64,000 bases of DNA from Agromyces cavernae (GTDB lineage: Bacteria > Actinomycetota > Actinomycetes > Actinomycetales > Microbacteriaceae): positions 248,001 through 312,000 of the forward strand of contig NZ_JAJNMP010000004.1 in NCBI RefSeq assembly GCF_021044935.1, written 5' to 3'. This document shows, piece after piece, positions 17,440 through 25,655 of this stretch. Each line of letters starts with the position of its first letter. The first letter of the stretch is position 1. The notes under the pieces were generated by a model that was not told the origin of the DNA, searched no databases, and was given only the letters and a program-made list of their open reading frames with translations. The translations under genes and the position numbers were made by a program.

Positions 17440-19446
17440 ATGCGCTTGCTACGCAAGGGATCCGTGATTCTGGCGATCGTGGCGGGCATGGTGGTCGCCG
17501 GCGCGGCCGGCACGGCGTGGGCTGAAGACCCCGTGACGTTCGGATCATCCCCCGTCGTCGACTCCGCGGGCGTCCTCGGCGACCAGGCCGACGACGTCGT
17601 CGCGGCGCTCGACGAGTCGGCGCAGCGCAGCGGGCGCCAGCTGTTCGTCGCCTACGTCGACACGTTCACGAACCCCGAGGCTGCCGACGAATGGGCCGTC
17701 CGCACCGCGATCGACAACAACATGGGCAGCGAGGACTACCTGCTCGCGGTCGCCGTCGACGGCCGGGCCTACTACCTGTCGGCAGCGAGCGACGCGTCCC
17801 TCTCCGATGCCGAACTCGATCGCATCAGCCTCGAGGTCATCGAACCGCGGCTCCGTGATGAGGACTGGGCGGGCGCCGCGACCGCGGGTGCCGAGGCGAT
17901 CGCCGGCGACACCGGGGGCGGCGGCATCGGCGCGGGCTTCATCTGGTTCCTCGTCATCGCCGCCGCGGTCATCATCGTCGTGGCCATCGTGCTGGCCCGC
18001 CGCAAGAAGAAGCGCGGCCAGGTCGAGGCCGGACCCGGCGGAGTTCCCCTGCCGTCGATCGACGACCTGCGCCGCCGAGCCGGGAGCGCACTCGTACAGG
18101 CCGACGACGCGATGAAGACGAGTGCCGAAGAGCTGGGCTTCGCGGTCGCCTCGTACGGCGACGAGGCCACCGCCGAGTTCCGTGCCGCTCTCGAGTCGGC
18201 GAAGGCGAAGGTCGCCGAGGCGTTCGCGCTGCAGCAGCGCCTCGACGACGCCGAGCCCGACACCGACGACGAACGACGCGCCTGGTACGGCGGCATCATC
18301 CAGCTCACCGGCGAGGCCGACGCCCTGCTCGACGAGCAGGCCGAACGATTCGACGCCCTGCGCGACCTCGAACGCAACGCACCCGAAGCGCTCGCGCGGG
18401 TCGAAACGGCCGCCGTGGGCGCCGAGCGCGAGATCGCGCCCGCAGTGCAACGGCTGAACGCCCTCAAGTCGCAGTACGGCGAGAGCGCGCTCGCCCCCGT
18501 CGCCGACAACCCCGAGCAGGCGCAGGTGCGCATGCGGTTCGCTCGCGAGTCGCTCGCCGCGGCGAAGACCGCGGTCGACGCCGGCCAGGGAGGACCGGCC
18601 GCCGTCTCGATCCGCGCCGCCGAAGAGGCGGTCGACCAGGCGAAGCTCCTGTCGGTCGCCGTCGAGCGCCTCGCAGCAGATCTCGCGGCAGCCGACCAGG
18701 CCGTCACCGCGGGCGTCGCCGAACTCGACCGCGACGTGCAGGCGGCGCGCTCGCTGAACACCGAGGCCACGACTGCGCTCGCCGATCGTGTCGCGGCCGA
18801 GGCATCCGACATCCGTTCGTCGATCGGCCGGCCGGGGCGCGACCCGCTCGCGCTGCAGGCACGGCTCGAACAGGTCGACGCCGAGATCGACGCCGCCATC
18901 CAGGGCGCGCGCGACGCCGCCGAGCAGGCTGCGCGCGCACGGTCCCAGCTCGACCGCAGCCTCGCCGCCGCGCGCGCGCAGGTTCACGCGACCGAGGACT
19001 ACCTCGTCGCCCGCCGCGGTGCCGTCGGGGCCGAGGCACGCACGCGACTCGCCGAGGCGGGCCGGCTGCTCGTGCAGGCCGAGGCGGTCGCCGCGACCGA
19101 CCCGGCCGGTGCACTCTCGACCGCACAGCGGGCCGACCAGCTCGCACGCTCGGCGATGTCGCTCGCGCAACAGGACGTCGGCGGCTTCGGCGGCGGCATG
19201 GGCGGCGGCTTCGGCGGGAGCGGCGGAGGCACCGGAGGCGGCGGAGGCGGCGACATCTTCGGCGCGGTGCTCGGCGGCATCCTCATCAACTCGGTCCTCG
19301 GCGGTGGAGGCGGAGGCGGCGGTTTCGGCGGCGGAGGCGGCGGCTTCGGCGGCAGCGGAGGTTTCGGGGGCGGCGGTCGTCGCTCCCCCGGCAGTTTCGG
19401 CGGATCGGGCACGCGCTCCCGCCGCGGAAGCGGAGGTCGTTTCTGA
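17440..19446 (+). CDS. TPM-domain membrane protein with long coiled coil and Gly-rich tail
   Basis: 668 residues. A signal peptide (1-29, ending GTAWAE) precedes a TPM domain outside the membrane (about 35-160). One transmembrane helix (about 166-188) is followed by RRKKKR, which places the rest in the cytosol. Residues 200-570 are almost entirely Ala/Glu/Arg/Asp heptad-like helix. The last 95 residues are mostly Gly/Phe/Ser with GGGG runs. TPM domains (also called TPM phosphatase) occur next to PspA in many actinobacteria, and pspA follows 60 bp downstream here. The coiled coil probably contacts PspA; this is inference from context. Confidence 0.82.
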   Translation: MRLLRKGSVILAIVAGMVVAGAAGTAWAEDPVTFGSSPVVDSAGVLGDQADDVVAALDESAQRSGRQLFVAYVDTFTNPEAADEWAVRTAIDNNMGSEDYLLAVAVDGRAYYLSAASDASLSDAELDRISLEVIEPRLRDEDWAGAATAGAEAIAGDTGGGGIGAGFIWFLVIAAAVIIVVAIVLARRKKKRGQVEAGPGGVPLPSIDDLRRRAGSALVQADDAMKTSAEELGFAVASYGDEATAEFRAALESAKAKVAEAFALQQRLDDAEPDTDDERRAWYGGIIQLTGEADALLDEQAERFDALRDLERNAPEALARVETAAVGAEREIAPAVQRLNALKSQYGESALAPVADNPEQAQVRMRFARESLAAAKTAVDAGQGGPAAVSIRAAEEAVDQAKLLSVAVERLAADLAAADQAVTAGVAELDRDVQAARSLNTEATTALADRVAAEASDIRSSIGRPGRDPLALQARLEQVDAEIDAAIQGARDAAEQAARARSQLDRSLAAARAQVHATEDYLVARRGAVGAEARTRLAEAGRLLVQAEAVAATDPAGALSTAQRADQLARSAMSLAQQDVGGFGGGMGGGFGGSGGGTGGGGGGDIFGAVLGGILINSVLGGGGGGGGFGGGGGGFGGSGGFGGGGRRSPGSFGGSGTRSRRGSGGRF

Positions 19447-19506
19447 CCCGCCACGACTCCTGACCGAACCTCGACCGACCTCTGTTCTCACCACGAAAGG
19501 AACACC

Positions 19507-20241
19507 ATGTCCAAGCAGTCCATCTTCGGCCGGATCTCGCAACTCGTGCGGGCCAACATCAACGCGCTCATCGACCAGGCCGAAGATCCCCAGCTCATGC
19601 TGGACCAGATGGTTCGCGACTACACCAACTCCATCGCCGACGCCGAGGCCGCGATCGCCGAGACCATCGGCAACCTGCGCCTGCTCGAAGACGACCACCG
19701 CGAAGACGTCGACGCCGCCCGGGAGTGGGGCGAGAAGGCGATCGCGGCGAGCCGCAAGGGCGACGAGCTGCGCACGGCGGGCGACGCCTCGGGCGGCGAC
19801 AAGTTCGACAATCTCGCGAAGGTGGCGCTCAGCCGCCAGATCTCCGCCGAGAACGAGGCGAAGGCGGCCGAGCCGCAGATCGCCGCGCAGACCGAGGTCG
19901 TCGACAAGCTGAAGGCCGGCCTCAACGGCATGAAGGAGAAGCTCGTCCAGCTGCAGAACAAGCGCTCCGAGCTCGTCGCGCGGGCGAAGACCGCCCAGGC
20001 GCAGAAGCAGGTGCAGGACGCGGTCAAGTCGATCGACATCCTCGACCCGACGAGCGACATCGGCCGCTTCGAGGAGAAGATCCGCCGCGAGGAGGCCGTC
20101 GTGCGCGGCCAGGCCGAGCTCGCCGCGTCGAGCCTCGACGCCCAGTTCAACGAGCTCGACGACCTCGGCGAGCTGACCGAGGTCGACGCCCGGCTCGCCG
20201 CGCTGAAGGCGGGCGGCTCGCAGAGCGCGATCTCGGGCTGA
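19507..20241 (+). CDS. pspA: PspA/IM30 family envelope-stress protein
   Basis: A 244-residue, almost wholly helical protein. The first 25 residues form the amphipathic membrane-binding helix typical of PspA/IM30 (SIFGRISQLVRANINALID). Three long coiled-coil segments follow (about 28-215, including DYTNSIADAEAAIAETIGNLR). PspA oligomers coat and stabilise stressed membranes. AAAGGA precedes the ATG. It is cotranscribed with the TPM-domain gene and followed by a strong hairpin. Confidence 0.92.
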   Translation: MSKQSIFGRISQLVRANINALIDQAEDPQLMLDQMVRDYTNSIADAEAAIAETIGNLRLLEDDHREDVDAAREWGEKAIAASRKGDELRTAGDASGGDKFDNLAKVALSRQISAENEAKAAEPQIAAQTEVVDKLKAGLNGMKEKLVQLQNKRSELVARAKTAQAQKQVQDAVKSIDILDPTSDIGRFEEKIRREEAVVRGQAELAASSLDAQFNELDDLGELTEVDARLAALKAGGSQSAISG

Positions 20242-20257
20242 GTCCGACACCGGTCGC

Positions 20258-20298
20258 AACGGCCGTGCCGCGTGTCCACGACGCGCGGCACGGCCGTT
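20258..20298 (+). terminator. terminator after pspA
   Basis: Perfect 15-bp arms, AACGGCCGTGCCGCG (20258-20272) and its complement (20284-20298), around an 11-nt loop. There is no T-run. Confidence 0.75.
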
Positions 20299-20363
20299 CG
20301 CCTTCGGCGGAGCCTGCGACATCCGCCGTGCGCACGGAGCTACGGAGCGGAATACTGGGACGC

Positions 20364-21221
20364 ATGCCAGCAACCTTCGTCGTCGTGCCGCAGTGGCAGG
20401 GTTCGGTGTCCGCTCGCGCGATGAGCCACGCCGACGGTGCCACCGCCATCCAGGGCGACCTGCCCGCATCGACCACCATCGTCGTCGAGGTCCCCGCCGA
20501 AGCCGGTGAATCGCTCGGCACGGGGGTGCAGCGCTACTCGACGATCCGACGCGTCCGCGAGCTGTCCGATGCTGCGCTCCTCCGGGTGCCCGACTGGGCG
20601 ATCACCATCGCCGGCGACTGCGGGGCGGCCGTCGCCGGCGCCGCGCACGCGCAGGCACGATCGGCGGGCGACCTCGCCGTGCTCTGGCTCGATGCGCACC
20701 CCGACCTGAACACGCCCGAATCCTCGCCGTCGGGCGGATTCGGCGGCATGGCCCTTCGCGCGATCCTCGGAGACGGCCCAGAGGGTCTCGCCCTCGACGA
20801 ATCGACGCGCGTCGCGCCCGGAAGGCTCGTGCTCGGGGGCGTGCGCGCGATCGACGACGAGGAGCGCCGCTTCATCGACGAGCACGGCGTGACCCTGCTC
20901 ACGGTCGAAGACCTCGCCGAGCCCGCCGCGGTCGTCGAAGCACTCGAGGCGACGGGCGCCGGCCGGGTGTTCGTGCACATCGACCTCGATGTGCTCGACC
21001 CGTCGGCGATCGCGGGGCTGTCGTACCCCATGCCGTTCGGCATCGGCGCGCCCGAGCTCGCCGCCCTCGTTCGAGCGGTCGCCGCGCGCTTCCCGTTGGC
21101 TGGGGCGTCGATCGCGGGATTCGCGCCGAGCTCCCCGGAAGCGGCATCCGACGACCTGCCGACGATCCTGCGACTGGTCGCCGCGCTGACCTCGGGTGCT
21201 GCCGCCGCCGGCGCAGCCTGA
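20364..21221 (+). CDS. arginase-family (ureohydrolase fold) protein
   Basis: 285 residues. The DAHPDLNTP motif (metal ligands D, H, D) and the IDLDVLDPS motif (D, D) of the arginase/agmatinase/formiminoglutamase family are intact. The first metal-ligand motif, normally GGDHS, reads AGDCGA here, so the usual His is replaced by Cys. Cys-containing variants exist in the family, so activity is not excluded, but the substrate is uncertain. An AATACT box lies 7 nt before the ATG (weak leaderless candidate). The gene stands alone between the pspA terminator and convergent lepB, 11 bp away. Confidence 0.78.
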   Translation: MPATFVVVPQWQGSVSARAMSHADGATAIQGDLPASTTIVVEVPAEAGESLGTGVQRYSTIRRVRELSDAALLRVPDWAITIAGDCGAAVAGAAHAQARSAGDLAVLWLDAHPDLNTPESSPSGGFGGMALRAILGDGPEGLALDESTRVAPGRLVLGGVRAIDDEERRFIDEHGVTLLTVEDLAEPAAVVEALEATGAGRVFVHIDLDVLDPSAIAGLSYPMPFGIGAPELAALVRAVAARFPLAGASIAGFAPSSPEAASDDLPTILRLVAALTSGAAAAGAA

Positions 21222-21232
21222 CGCCGCGTCGG

Positions 21233-21808
21233 TCAGCGCGTGTCCCGCCCGAGCAGGCCGGGGATGAGTCCCAGATCGCCGGGCTCGCCCGCGTCGACCA
21301 CGCTTCGAGGCGCTTGGTCGGGGATCGTCCGCACGACGTCGACGCCCACGACCGTGCCCGCGACCGCCGCGAGCGGAACGGCGCCGAACGCGCGCGAGTC
21401 CACGGAACTGCCGCGGTTGTCGCCGAGCACGAAGACATGCCCTGCCGCCACCCGCACCGGACCGAAGTACTCGCCGTTGACCCTCGCATAGTCGACGAAG
21501 GGTTCGTCGACCTCGGCGCGGTTCACCACGAGCACTCCGTCCTCGATGCCGACCTCGTCACCGCCGATCGCGACGACCCGCTTGAGCAGCAGCTTGCCGT
21601 CGTCGGGCGACGCGAGCATCACGAGGTCGCGCCGTTGCACGCCCCGCGCCCCGACGGCGCCGACCGTGACCCAGTCGCCGTCGAGCACCGTCGGCGCCAT
21701 GCTGTCGGACGCGACGCGAACCCGTTCCGTTCCCGGCGCAGGCATCGCGACCGCGAGCCCGGCGACCACTCCGGCGACGATGAGTTCAGGCCAGCGACGG
21801 ATCCGCAT
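21233..21808 (-). CDS. lepB: signal peptidase I
   Basis: A 191-residue membrane serine protease that removes Sec and Tat signal peptides. One N-terminal transmembrane helix (about 8-24), catalytic Ser36 in SDSMAPT, catalytic Lys76 in LLLKRVVAIGGDE, and GDNRGSSVDSR (129-139) are all present and in order. It is a compact Gram-positive-type enzyme. Its start lies inside the end of the multicopper oxidase gene (23-bp overlap), so it is translated from the same mRNA as that exported enzyme. Confidence 0.9.
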   Translation of the reverse strand: MRIRRWPELIVAGVVAGLAVAMPAPGTERVRVASDSMAPTVLDGDWVTVGAVGARGVQRRDLVMLASPDDGKLLLKRVVAIGGDEVGIEDGVLVVNRAEVDEPFVDYARVNGEYFGPVRVAAGHVFVLGDNRGSSVDSRAFGAVPLAAVAGTVVGVDVVRTIPDQAPRSVVDAGEPGDLGLIPGLLGRDTR

Positions 21809-23468
21809 CCGGCACGGGCCTCGCCGCGTTGATGGGGTCGTTCGGGTCGGGGTCGCCGGGCCGCAGGCCCACCGAGTACTGCGTCATCATGGCGTGGTCC
21901 TCGTGCGACAGGTTGTGGCAGTGCACCATGTACCGCCCGCTGTGAGGGCCGAAGTTCATGAGGAGGCGCACCGTCTCGTTCTCGCCGAGGTACACCGTGT
22001 CCTTCGGCCCCTGCTCGTAGTCGAACACGGGAGCGCCGTTGCGGGTGAGCACCTTGAAGTCGACGAGGTGGACGTGCACCGGGTGGAACCAGCCGTCACC
22101 GCCCTCGAACTCCCAGATCTCGGTGTCGCCGAGTCCCGGGTCAGCCATGACCCGCTGGTAGCCGCTGTCGACGATGTCGTACCACGACAGCTCGCCGAGG
22201 GTCCAGACGTTCGTGGCGTCGTCGCGCTTCACCCGGAACCGCCGCTCCCTGACGGCGTCGGCCGGATCCAGCGCCATCACGGCGTTGCCGGTCGCGAGGT
22301 CGCCCGGGATGGTGTTCCACGTGGGGTCGGGCGAGCCGTCGGGCTTCGTCGTCGTGGGCGGCACGGGAAGGACGTCGAACGCCATCACCTTGTCGGTGAA
22401 GTCGAAGTCGCGGTTGTTGTCGTTCGAGCTGTTGAGCAGCTCGATGCGCCGGCCGGCGAACCCGCGGAAGTCGATGAGGAACTCGTACCGCTCGGCGGGC
22501 GCGTGCCGCCACGAGAGCGCCTGCCGCGAGCGCGGCATGAGTCCGCCGTCGGTCGCGACGAAGGTGACGGGCATGCCGTTGCTCAGCCGGAAGCGGAACG
22601 AACGCGAGACGCAGACGTTGAGCAGGCGGAACCGGTAGATGCGCGGCTCGACCCGCATCACGGGCCACGGTGCCCCGTTCATGATGATGACATCGCCCCA
22701 GACGCCCGAGTCCTCGCGGTTGTCGAACATCAGCCGCCCGTCGGCGGCGAACTGGGCGTCGTCGACCGTGAGCGTCACGTCGAACTCGCCCTGCGGCAGG
22801 AGGTCGCGCTCCTCCTCGTCGTGGATGTGGTAGTGCGCATTGAGCCCCGAGTAGACGTTCTGGGCGGTGACGTGCTGCGTGTGGTCGTGGTACCAGATCG
22901 TGCGCGCGGTCTGGTGGTCGGGGTAGTGGAACGTCTTCATCATGCCCGGCACGGTCACGTCGGCCGCATAGCCGTCGAACTGCGGCAGCGAGGCCGAGCC
23001 GTGCAGGTGGGTCGCGAGCTCCATCGTGTGCCCGAACGTCGGGTGCGTCGCCGGAAGGTGGTTGCGCACGGTGAGCTCGACACGCGTGCCTCGATCGACT
23101 TCGATGGTGGGTCCGGGGGCGATCCCGTCGTACCCGATCTGGGGAGTCAGCAATCCGCCGCCGAGGATTCTCGTGTTGAAGGCCTGCGCACGCACCTGGT
23201 ACTTCTCGAACGGCCCCTCGCTGTCGATCCCGTGTGCGAACGGGACCAGTCGCGGCAGGGTGGGCAGGGTGCGCGCATAGCGTCGCGGGATCAGCTCGGG
23301 AGCCACCTGGCTCACCGATGCCGCCAGCGCCTCGTGATGGTTCACGACGGCGAGATCGCTGCGAGATGAGAACGCCGATGCCAGTGCCGCGCCGCCGAGC
23401 ACCGTTGCCGCGGCGCCCGCCGCGCCGACCGCTCCGTACCGGAGAACCTGACGTCGAGTGACACTCAT
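21786..23468 (-). CDS. Tat-exported multicopper oxidase
   Basis: 560 residues. The Tat signal SVTRRQVLRYG (twin Arg at 5-6) and a hydrophobic stretch to about residue 32 export the folded enzyme. All copper-binding blocks are present: HLHG, WYHDHTQH, HPVHVH and HCHNLSHEDHAMM. The T1 Cys lies between the two His of the last motif, and a Met follows. Such enzymes oxidise phenols, bilirubin or Cu(I)/metal ions with O2; the CotA/bilirubin-oxidase type is the nearest by layout. The substrate cannot be fixed from sequence. AGGCGAG precedes the ATG. It overlaps lepB by 23 bp and is divergent from a flavin disulfide reductase. Confidence 0.92.
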   Translation of the reverse strand: MSVTRRQVLRYGAVGAAGAAATVLGGAALASAFSSRSDLAVVNHHEALAASVSQVAPELIPRRYARTLPTLPRLVPFAHGIDSEGPFEKYQVRAQAFNTRILGGGLLTPQIGYDGIAPGPTIEVDRGTRVELTVRNHLPATHPTFGHTMELATHLHGSASLPQFDGYAADVTVPGMMKTFHYPDHQTARTIWYHDHTQHVTAQNVYSGLNAHYHIHDEEERDLLPQGEFDVTLTVDDAQFAADGRLMFDNREDSGVWGDVIIMNGAPWPVMRVEPRIYRFRLLNVCVSRSFRFRLSNGMPVTFVATDGGLMPRSRQALSWRHAPAERYEFLIDFRGFAGRRIELLNSSNDNNRDFDFTDKVMAFDVLPVPPTTTKPDGSPDPTWNTIPGDLATGNAVMALDPADAVRERRFRVKRDDATNVWTLGELSWYDIVDSGYQRVMADPGLGDTEIWEFEGGDGWFHPVHVHLVDFKVLTRNGAPVFDYEQGPKDTVYLGENETVRLLMNFGPHSGRYMVHCHNLSHEDHAMMTQYSVGLRPGDPDPNDPINAARPVPDADPSLA

Positions 23469-23632
23469 GATGCTCGCCTGCCGACTGCTCGGCGGGACCC
23501 CCTCCCGCCTTGACTTCCATGTTCGTCCGGTCCGCGCGATCTCCCAATCCCCGGTTCGGGGGGTCGATCCGCTGCGCGATCAGCCGCCGGAACCGGGCAC
23601 GAACGACCCGTGCCCGGCCCCTGCCGACTGCA

Positions 23633-23638
23633 TAGGCT
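23633..23638 (+). promoter_or_regulatory. candidate -10 of the disulfide reductase gene
   Basis: TAGGCT about 40 bp upstream of the start. The rest of the 211-bp gap between the divergent genes 21786-23468 and 23680-25212 shows nothing else I can name. Confidence 0.35.
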
Positions 23639-23679
23639 GGGACGCGACGGCCGCGACGCGGCCGAAGGCGGGAGTGGCG

Positions 23680-25212
23680 ATGGAGCGCGAGGTCGATGTG
23701 GTCGTCGTCGGCGGCGGACCGGTCGGAGAGAACGTCGCCGACCGCGCGCGTGCCGCCGGGCTCGAGGTGGTGCTCGTGGAGCACGAGCTCGTCGGCGGCG
23801 AATGCTCGTTCTGGGCGTGCGTGCCGTCGAAGACAATGCTGCGCAGCGCTGCCGCGTTGCGGGCGGCGACGCGGGTCGCGGGCTCCGCCGAGGCGGTCAC
23901 GGGCAGGCTCGACGTCGAGGCGGTGCTGAAGCGACGCGACTACTGGGTCTCCGACTGGAGCGACGCCGGCGATGTCGGCTGGCTCGAGAGCGTCGGAGTC
24001 GTGCTCGAGCGAGGACACGGGCGACTCGACGGCGAGCGCCGCGTCATCGTCGAGCGCGATGGCGATGCGCCGCTCACCCTCGTCGCTCGGCATGCGGTGG
24101 CGGTCTCGCCCGGCTCCGACCCCGTGATCCCGCAGATCCCGGGCCTCGCCGGCGCGCGGCACTGGACGAGTCGCGATGCGACGAGCGTGCAGCATCCGCC
24201 TGGGCGTCTCGCGATCATCGGCGGCGGTGTCGTCGCCGTCGAGATGGCGACCGCATTCGCGGGTTTCGGAACCGAGGTCACCGTGCTCGCCCGCAGCAGC
24301 CTGCTGCGCAACATGGAGTCCTTCGCCGGTGACGCCGTGCTCGCGGGGCTGCGGGGGCTCGGGGCATCCGTTCGCCTCGGCGCCTCGGTGACGCGTGTCG
24401 GCCGCAACGATGCGGACGAGGTGGTCGTCGACCTCGACGACGGGTCGACGGTGGTCGCCGACGAGGTGCTCGTGGCCACCGGCCGACGCCCCCGTACGAC
24501 GACGCTCGGAGTCGAGTCCGTCGGCCTCGAACCCGGCGCGTGGATCGACGTCGACGACACGATGCTCGCGACCGGCGCGGCCGGCAACTCCGATCGGCCC
24601 TGGCTGTACGCGGTCGGCGACGTGAACCACCGCGCCCTGCTCACCCACCAGGGCAAGTACCAGGCGCGTGCGACGGGCGATCTCATCGCCGCACGTGCGC
24701 TCGGCCGCCCCGTCGACACGGCGCCGTGGGGCGCGCACGTCGCGACCGCCGATCACTCCGCCGTTCCCGAGGTCGTCTTCGCCGAGCCCGAGTGCGTCTC
24801 GGTCGGGTTCACCGTCGAGGCCGCCGAGCGCGCCGGACGCACCCTGCGCGTCGCCGATGTCGAGATCGGCCGGGTGAGCGGCGCCGGGATCCTCGCCGAC
24901 GACTACGAGGGCCGGGCCCGGCTCGTCGTCGACGCGCATGCCGGTACCGTGATCGGGGCGACGTTCGTGGGTCAGGACGTCGCCGAACTGCTGCAGGCCG
25001 CCACGATCGCGATCGTCGGCGAGGTGCCGGTCGACCGGCTCTGGCATGCCGTGCCCGCCTTCCCGACCGTGAGCGAAACGTGGTTGCGCCTGCTCGAGGC
25101 GCTCGGCCGGCCCGGATCGCCGGCGACGCAGGTCGCGTCGGGCGAACCGCACGACGATCGGGCGTCGGATGACCCGGGCGCGGCGGCGGGCGACGGCGAG
25201 GTCGCCGCGTGA
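23680..25212 (+). CDS. class I pyridine nucleotide-disulfide oxidoreductase
   Basis: 510 residues. FAD-binding GGGPVGEN (11-18), the redox-active CxxxxC (C42 and C47 in GGECSFWACVPSK), an internal NAD(P)-binding GGGVVAVEMA, the FAD motif LYAVGDVN, and a C-terminal dimerisation domain with the active-site base in HAVPAFPTVSE. This is the layout of lipoamide dehydrogenase, mercuric reductase and mycothione reductase. No N-terminal heavy-metal domain and no C-terminal Cys pair, so mercuric reductase is unlikely. The exact substrate is open. I chose the ATG at 23680, with GGCGGGAG upstream; the frame is open further but unlike the family. The stop overlaps the next gene. Confidence 0.85.
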   Translation: MEREVDVVVVGGGPVGENVADRARAAGLEVVLVEHELVGGECSFWACVPSKTMLRSAAALRAATRVAGSAEAVTGRLDVEAVLKRRDYWVSDWSDAGDVGWLESVGVVLERGHGRLDGERRVIVERDGDAPLTLVARHAVAVSPGSDPVIPQIPGLAGARHWTSRDATSVQHPPGRLAIIGGGVVAVEMATAFAGFGTEVTVLARSSLLRNMESFAGDAVLAGLRGLGASVRLGASVTRVGRNDADEVVVDLDDGSTVVADEVLVATGRRPRTTTLGVESVGLEPGAWIDVDDTMLATGAAGNSDRPWLYAVGDVNHRALLTHQGKYQARATGDLIAARALGRPVDTAPWGAHVATADHSAVPEVVFAEPECVSVGFTVEAAERAGRTLRVADVEIGRVSGAGILADDYEGRARLVVDAHAGTVIGATFVGQDVAELLQAATIAIVGEVPVDRLWHAVPAFPTVSETWLRLLEALGRPGSPATQVASGEPHDDRASDDPGAAAGDGEVAA

Positions 25213-25655
25213 GCGACCGGCAGGGTGTTCGACGTGGCGTCGGGCGGCGCCAGACCCGCACCGTGCGCATCCGCCTGACCGACTCCCCCATCAGTCGCGC
25301 CGGATACTGGTGGGCGACCCTCGTCGGCTTCACCTGGGGCTTCCTCTGGAGCACCGGGCCCATCGAACGCCGGCACGGGCTCATCGTCTTCACCGGCATG
25401 CCGAAGTGGACGTACGGCCGCGGCGGCTCGTGCGTCGGGGCGTGCTACCTCACCGGCTCCAACACCCGCGAGCGCGTGCTCGAGCACGAGACGGTGCACA
25501 AGGCGCAGTGGCAGAAGTACGGCATGCTCTTCCCGCTGCTGTACTTCTTCGCCGGGCGCAACCCGCTGAAGAACCGGTTCGAGATCGAGGCCGGGCTCGA
25601 GGCCGGAGGCTACCTGCCTACCCCTCGGCGCGGCCGAGCTTCCAATACCCCATGA
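25209..25655 (+). CDS. unrecognised protein with an HExxH motif
   Basis: 148 residues. A basic N-terminus is followed by a Trp/aromatic-rich hydrophobic stretch (about 32-50, YWWATLVGFTWGFLW) that could be membrane-inserted. Then come a cluster with two Cys (GGSCVGACY) and HETVHKAQW, a perfect HExxH zinc-protease-like signature (about 93-97), and a second hydrophobic patch (MLFPLLYFFAG). A downstream Glu-rich segment (FEIEAGLEAGG) could supply a third ligand. I do not recognise the family. The GTG overlaps the reductase stop (GTGA), and the 3' end overlaps the convergent SIP gene by 38 bp. Confidence 0.65.
   Translation: MSDRQGVRRGVGRRQTRTVRIRLTDSPISRAGYWWATLVGFTWGFLWSTGPIERRHGLIVFTGMPKWTYGRGGSCVGACYLTGSNTRERVLEHETVHKAQWQKYGMLFPLLYFFAGRNPLKNRFEIEAGLEAGGYLPTPRRGRASNTP

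Noticed and set aside
17545..20469. A 974-residue open frame on the minus strand opposite the TPM and pspA genes
   Set aside because: It mirrors the coiled-coil genes, has no recognisable domain and no start signals. Real genes with clear motifs lie on the plus strand.
23680..25212. Mercuric reductase (merA)
   Set aside because: No N-terminal heavy-metal domain, no C-terminal Cys pair and no mer neighbours; only the general class I fold is supported.
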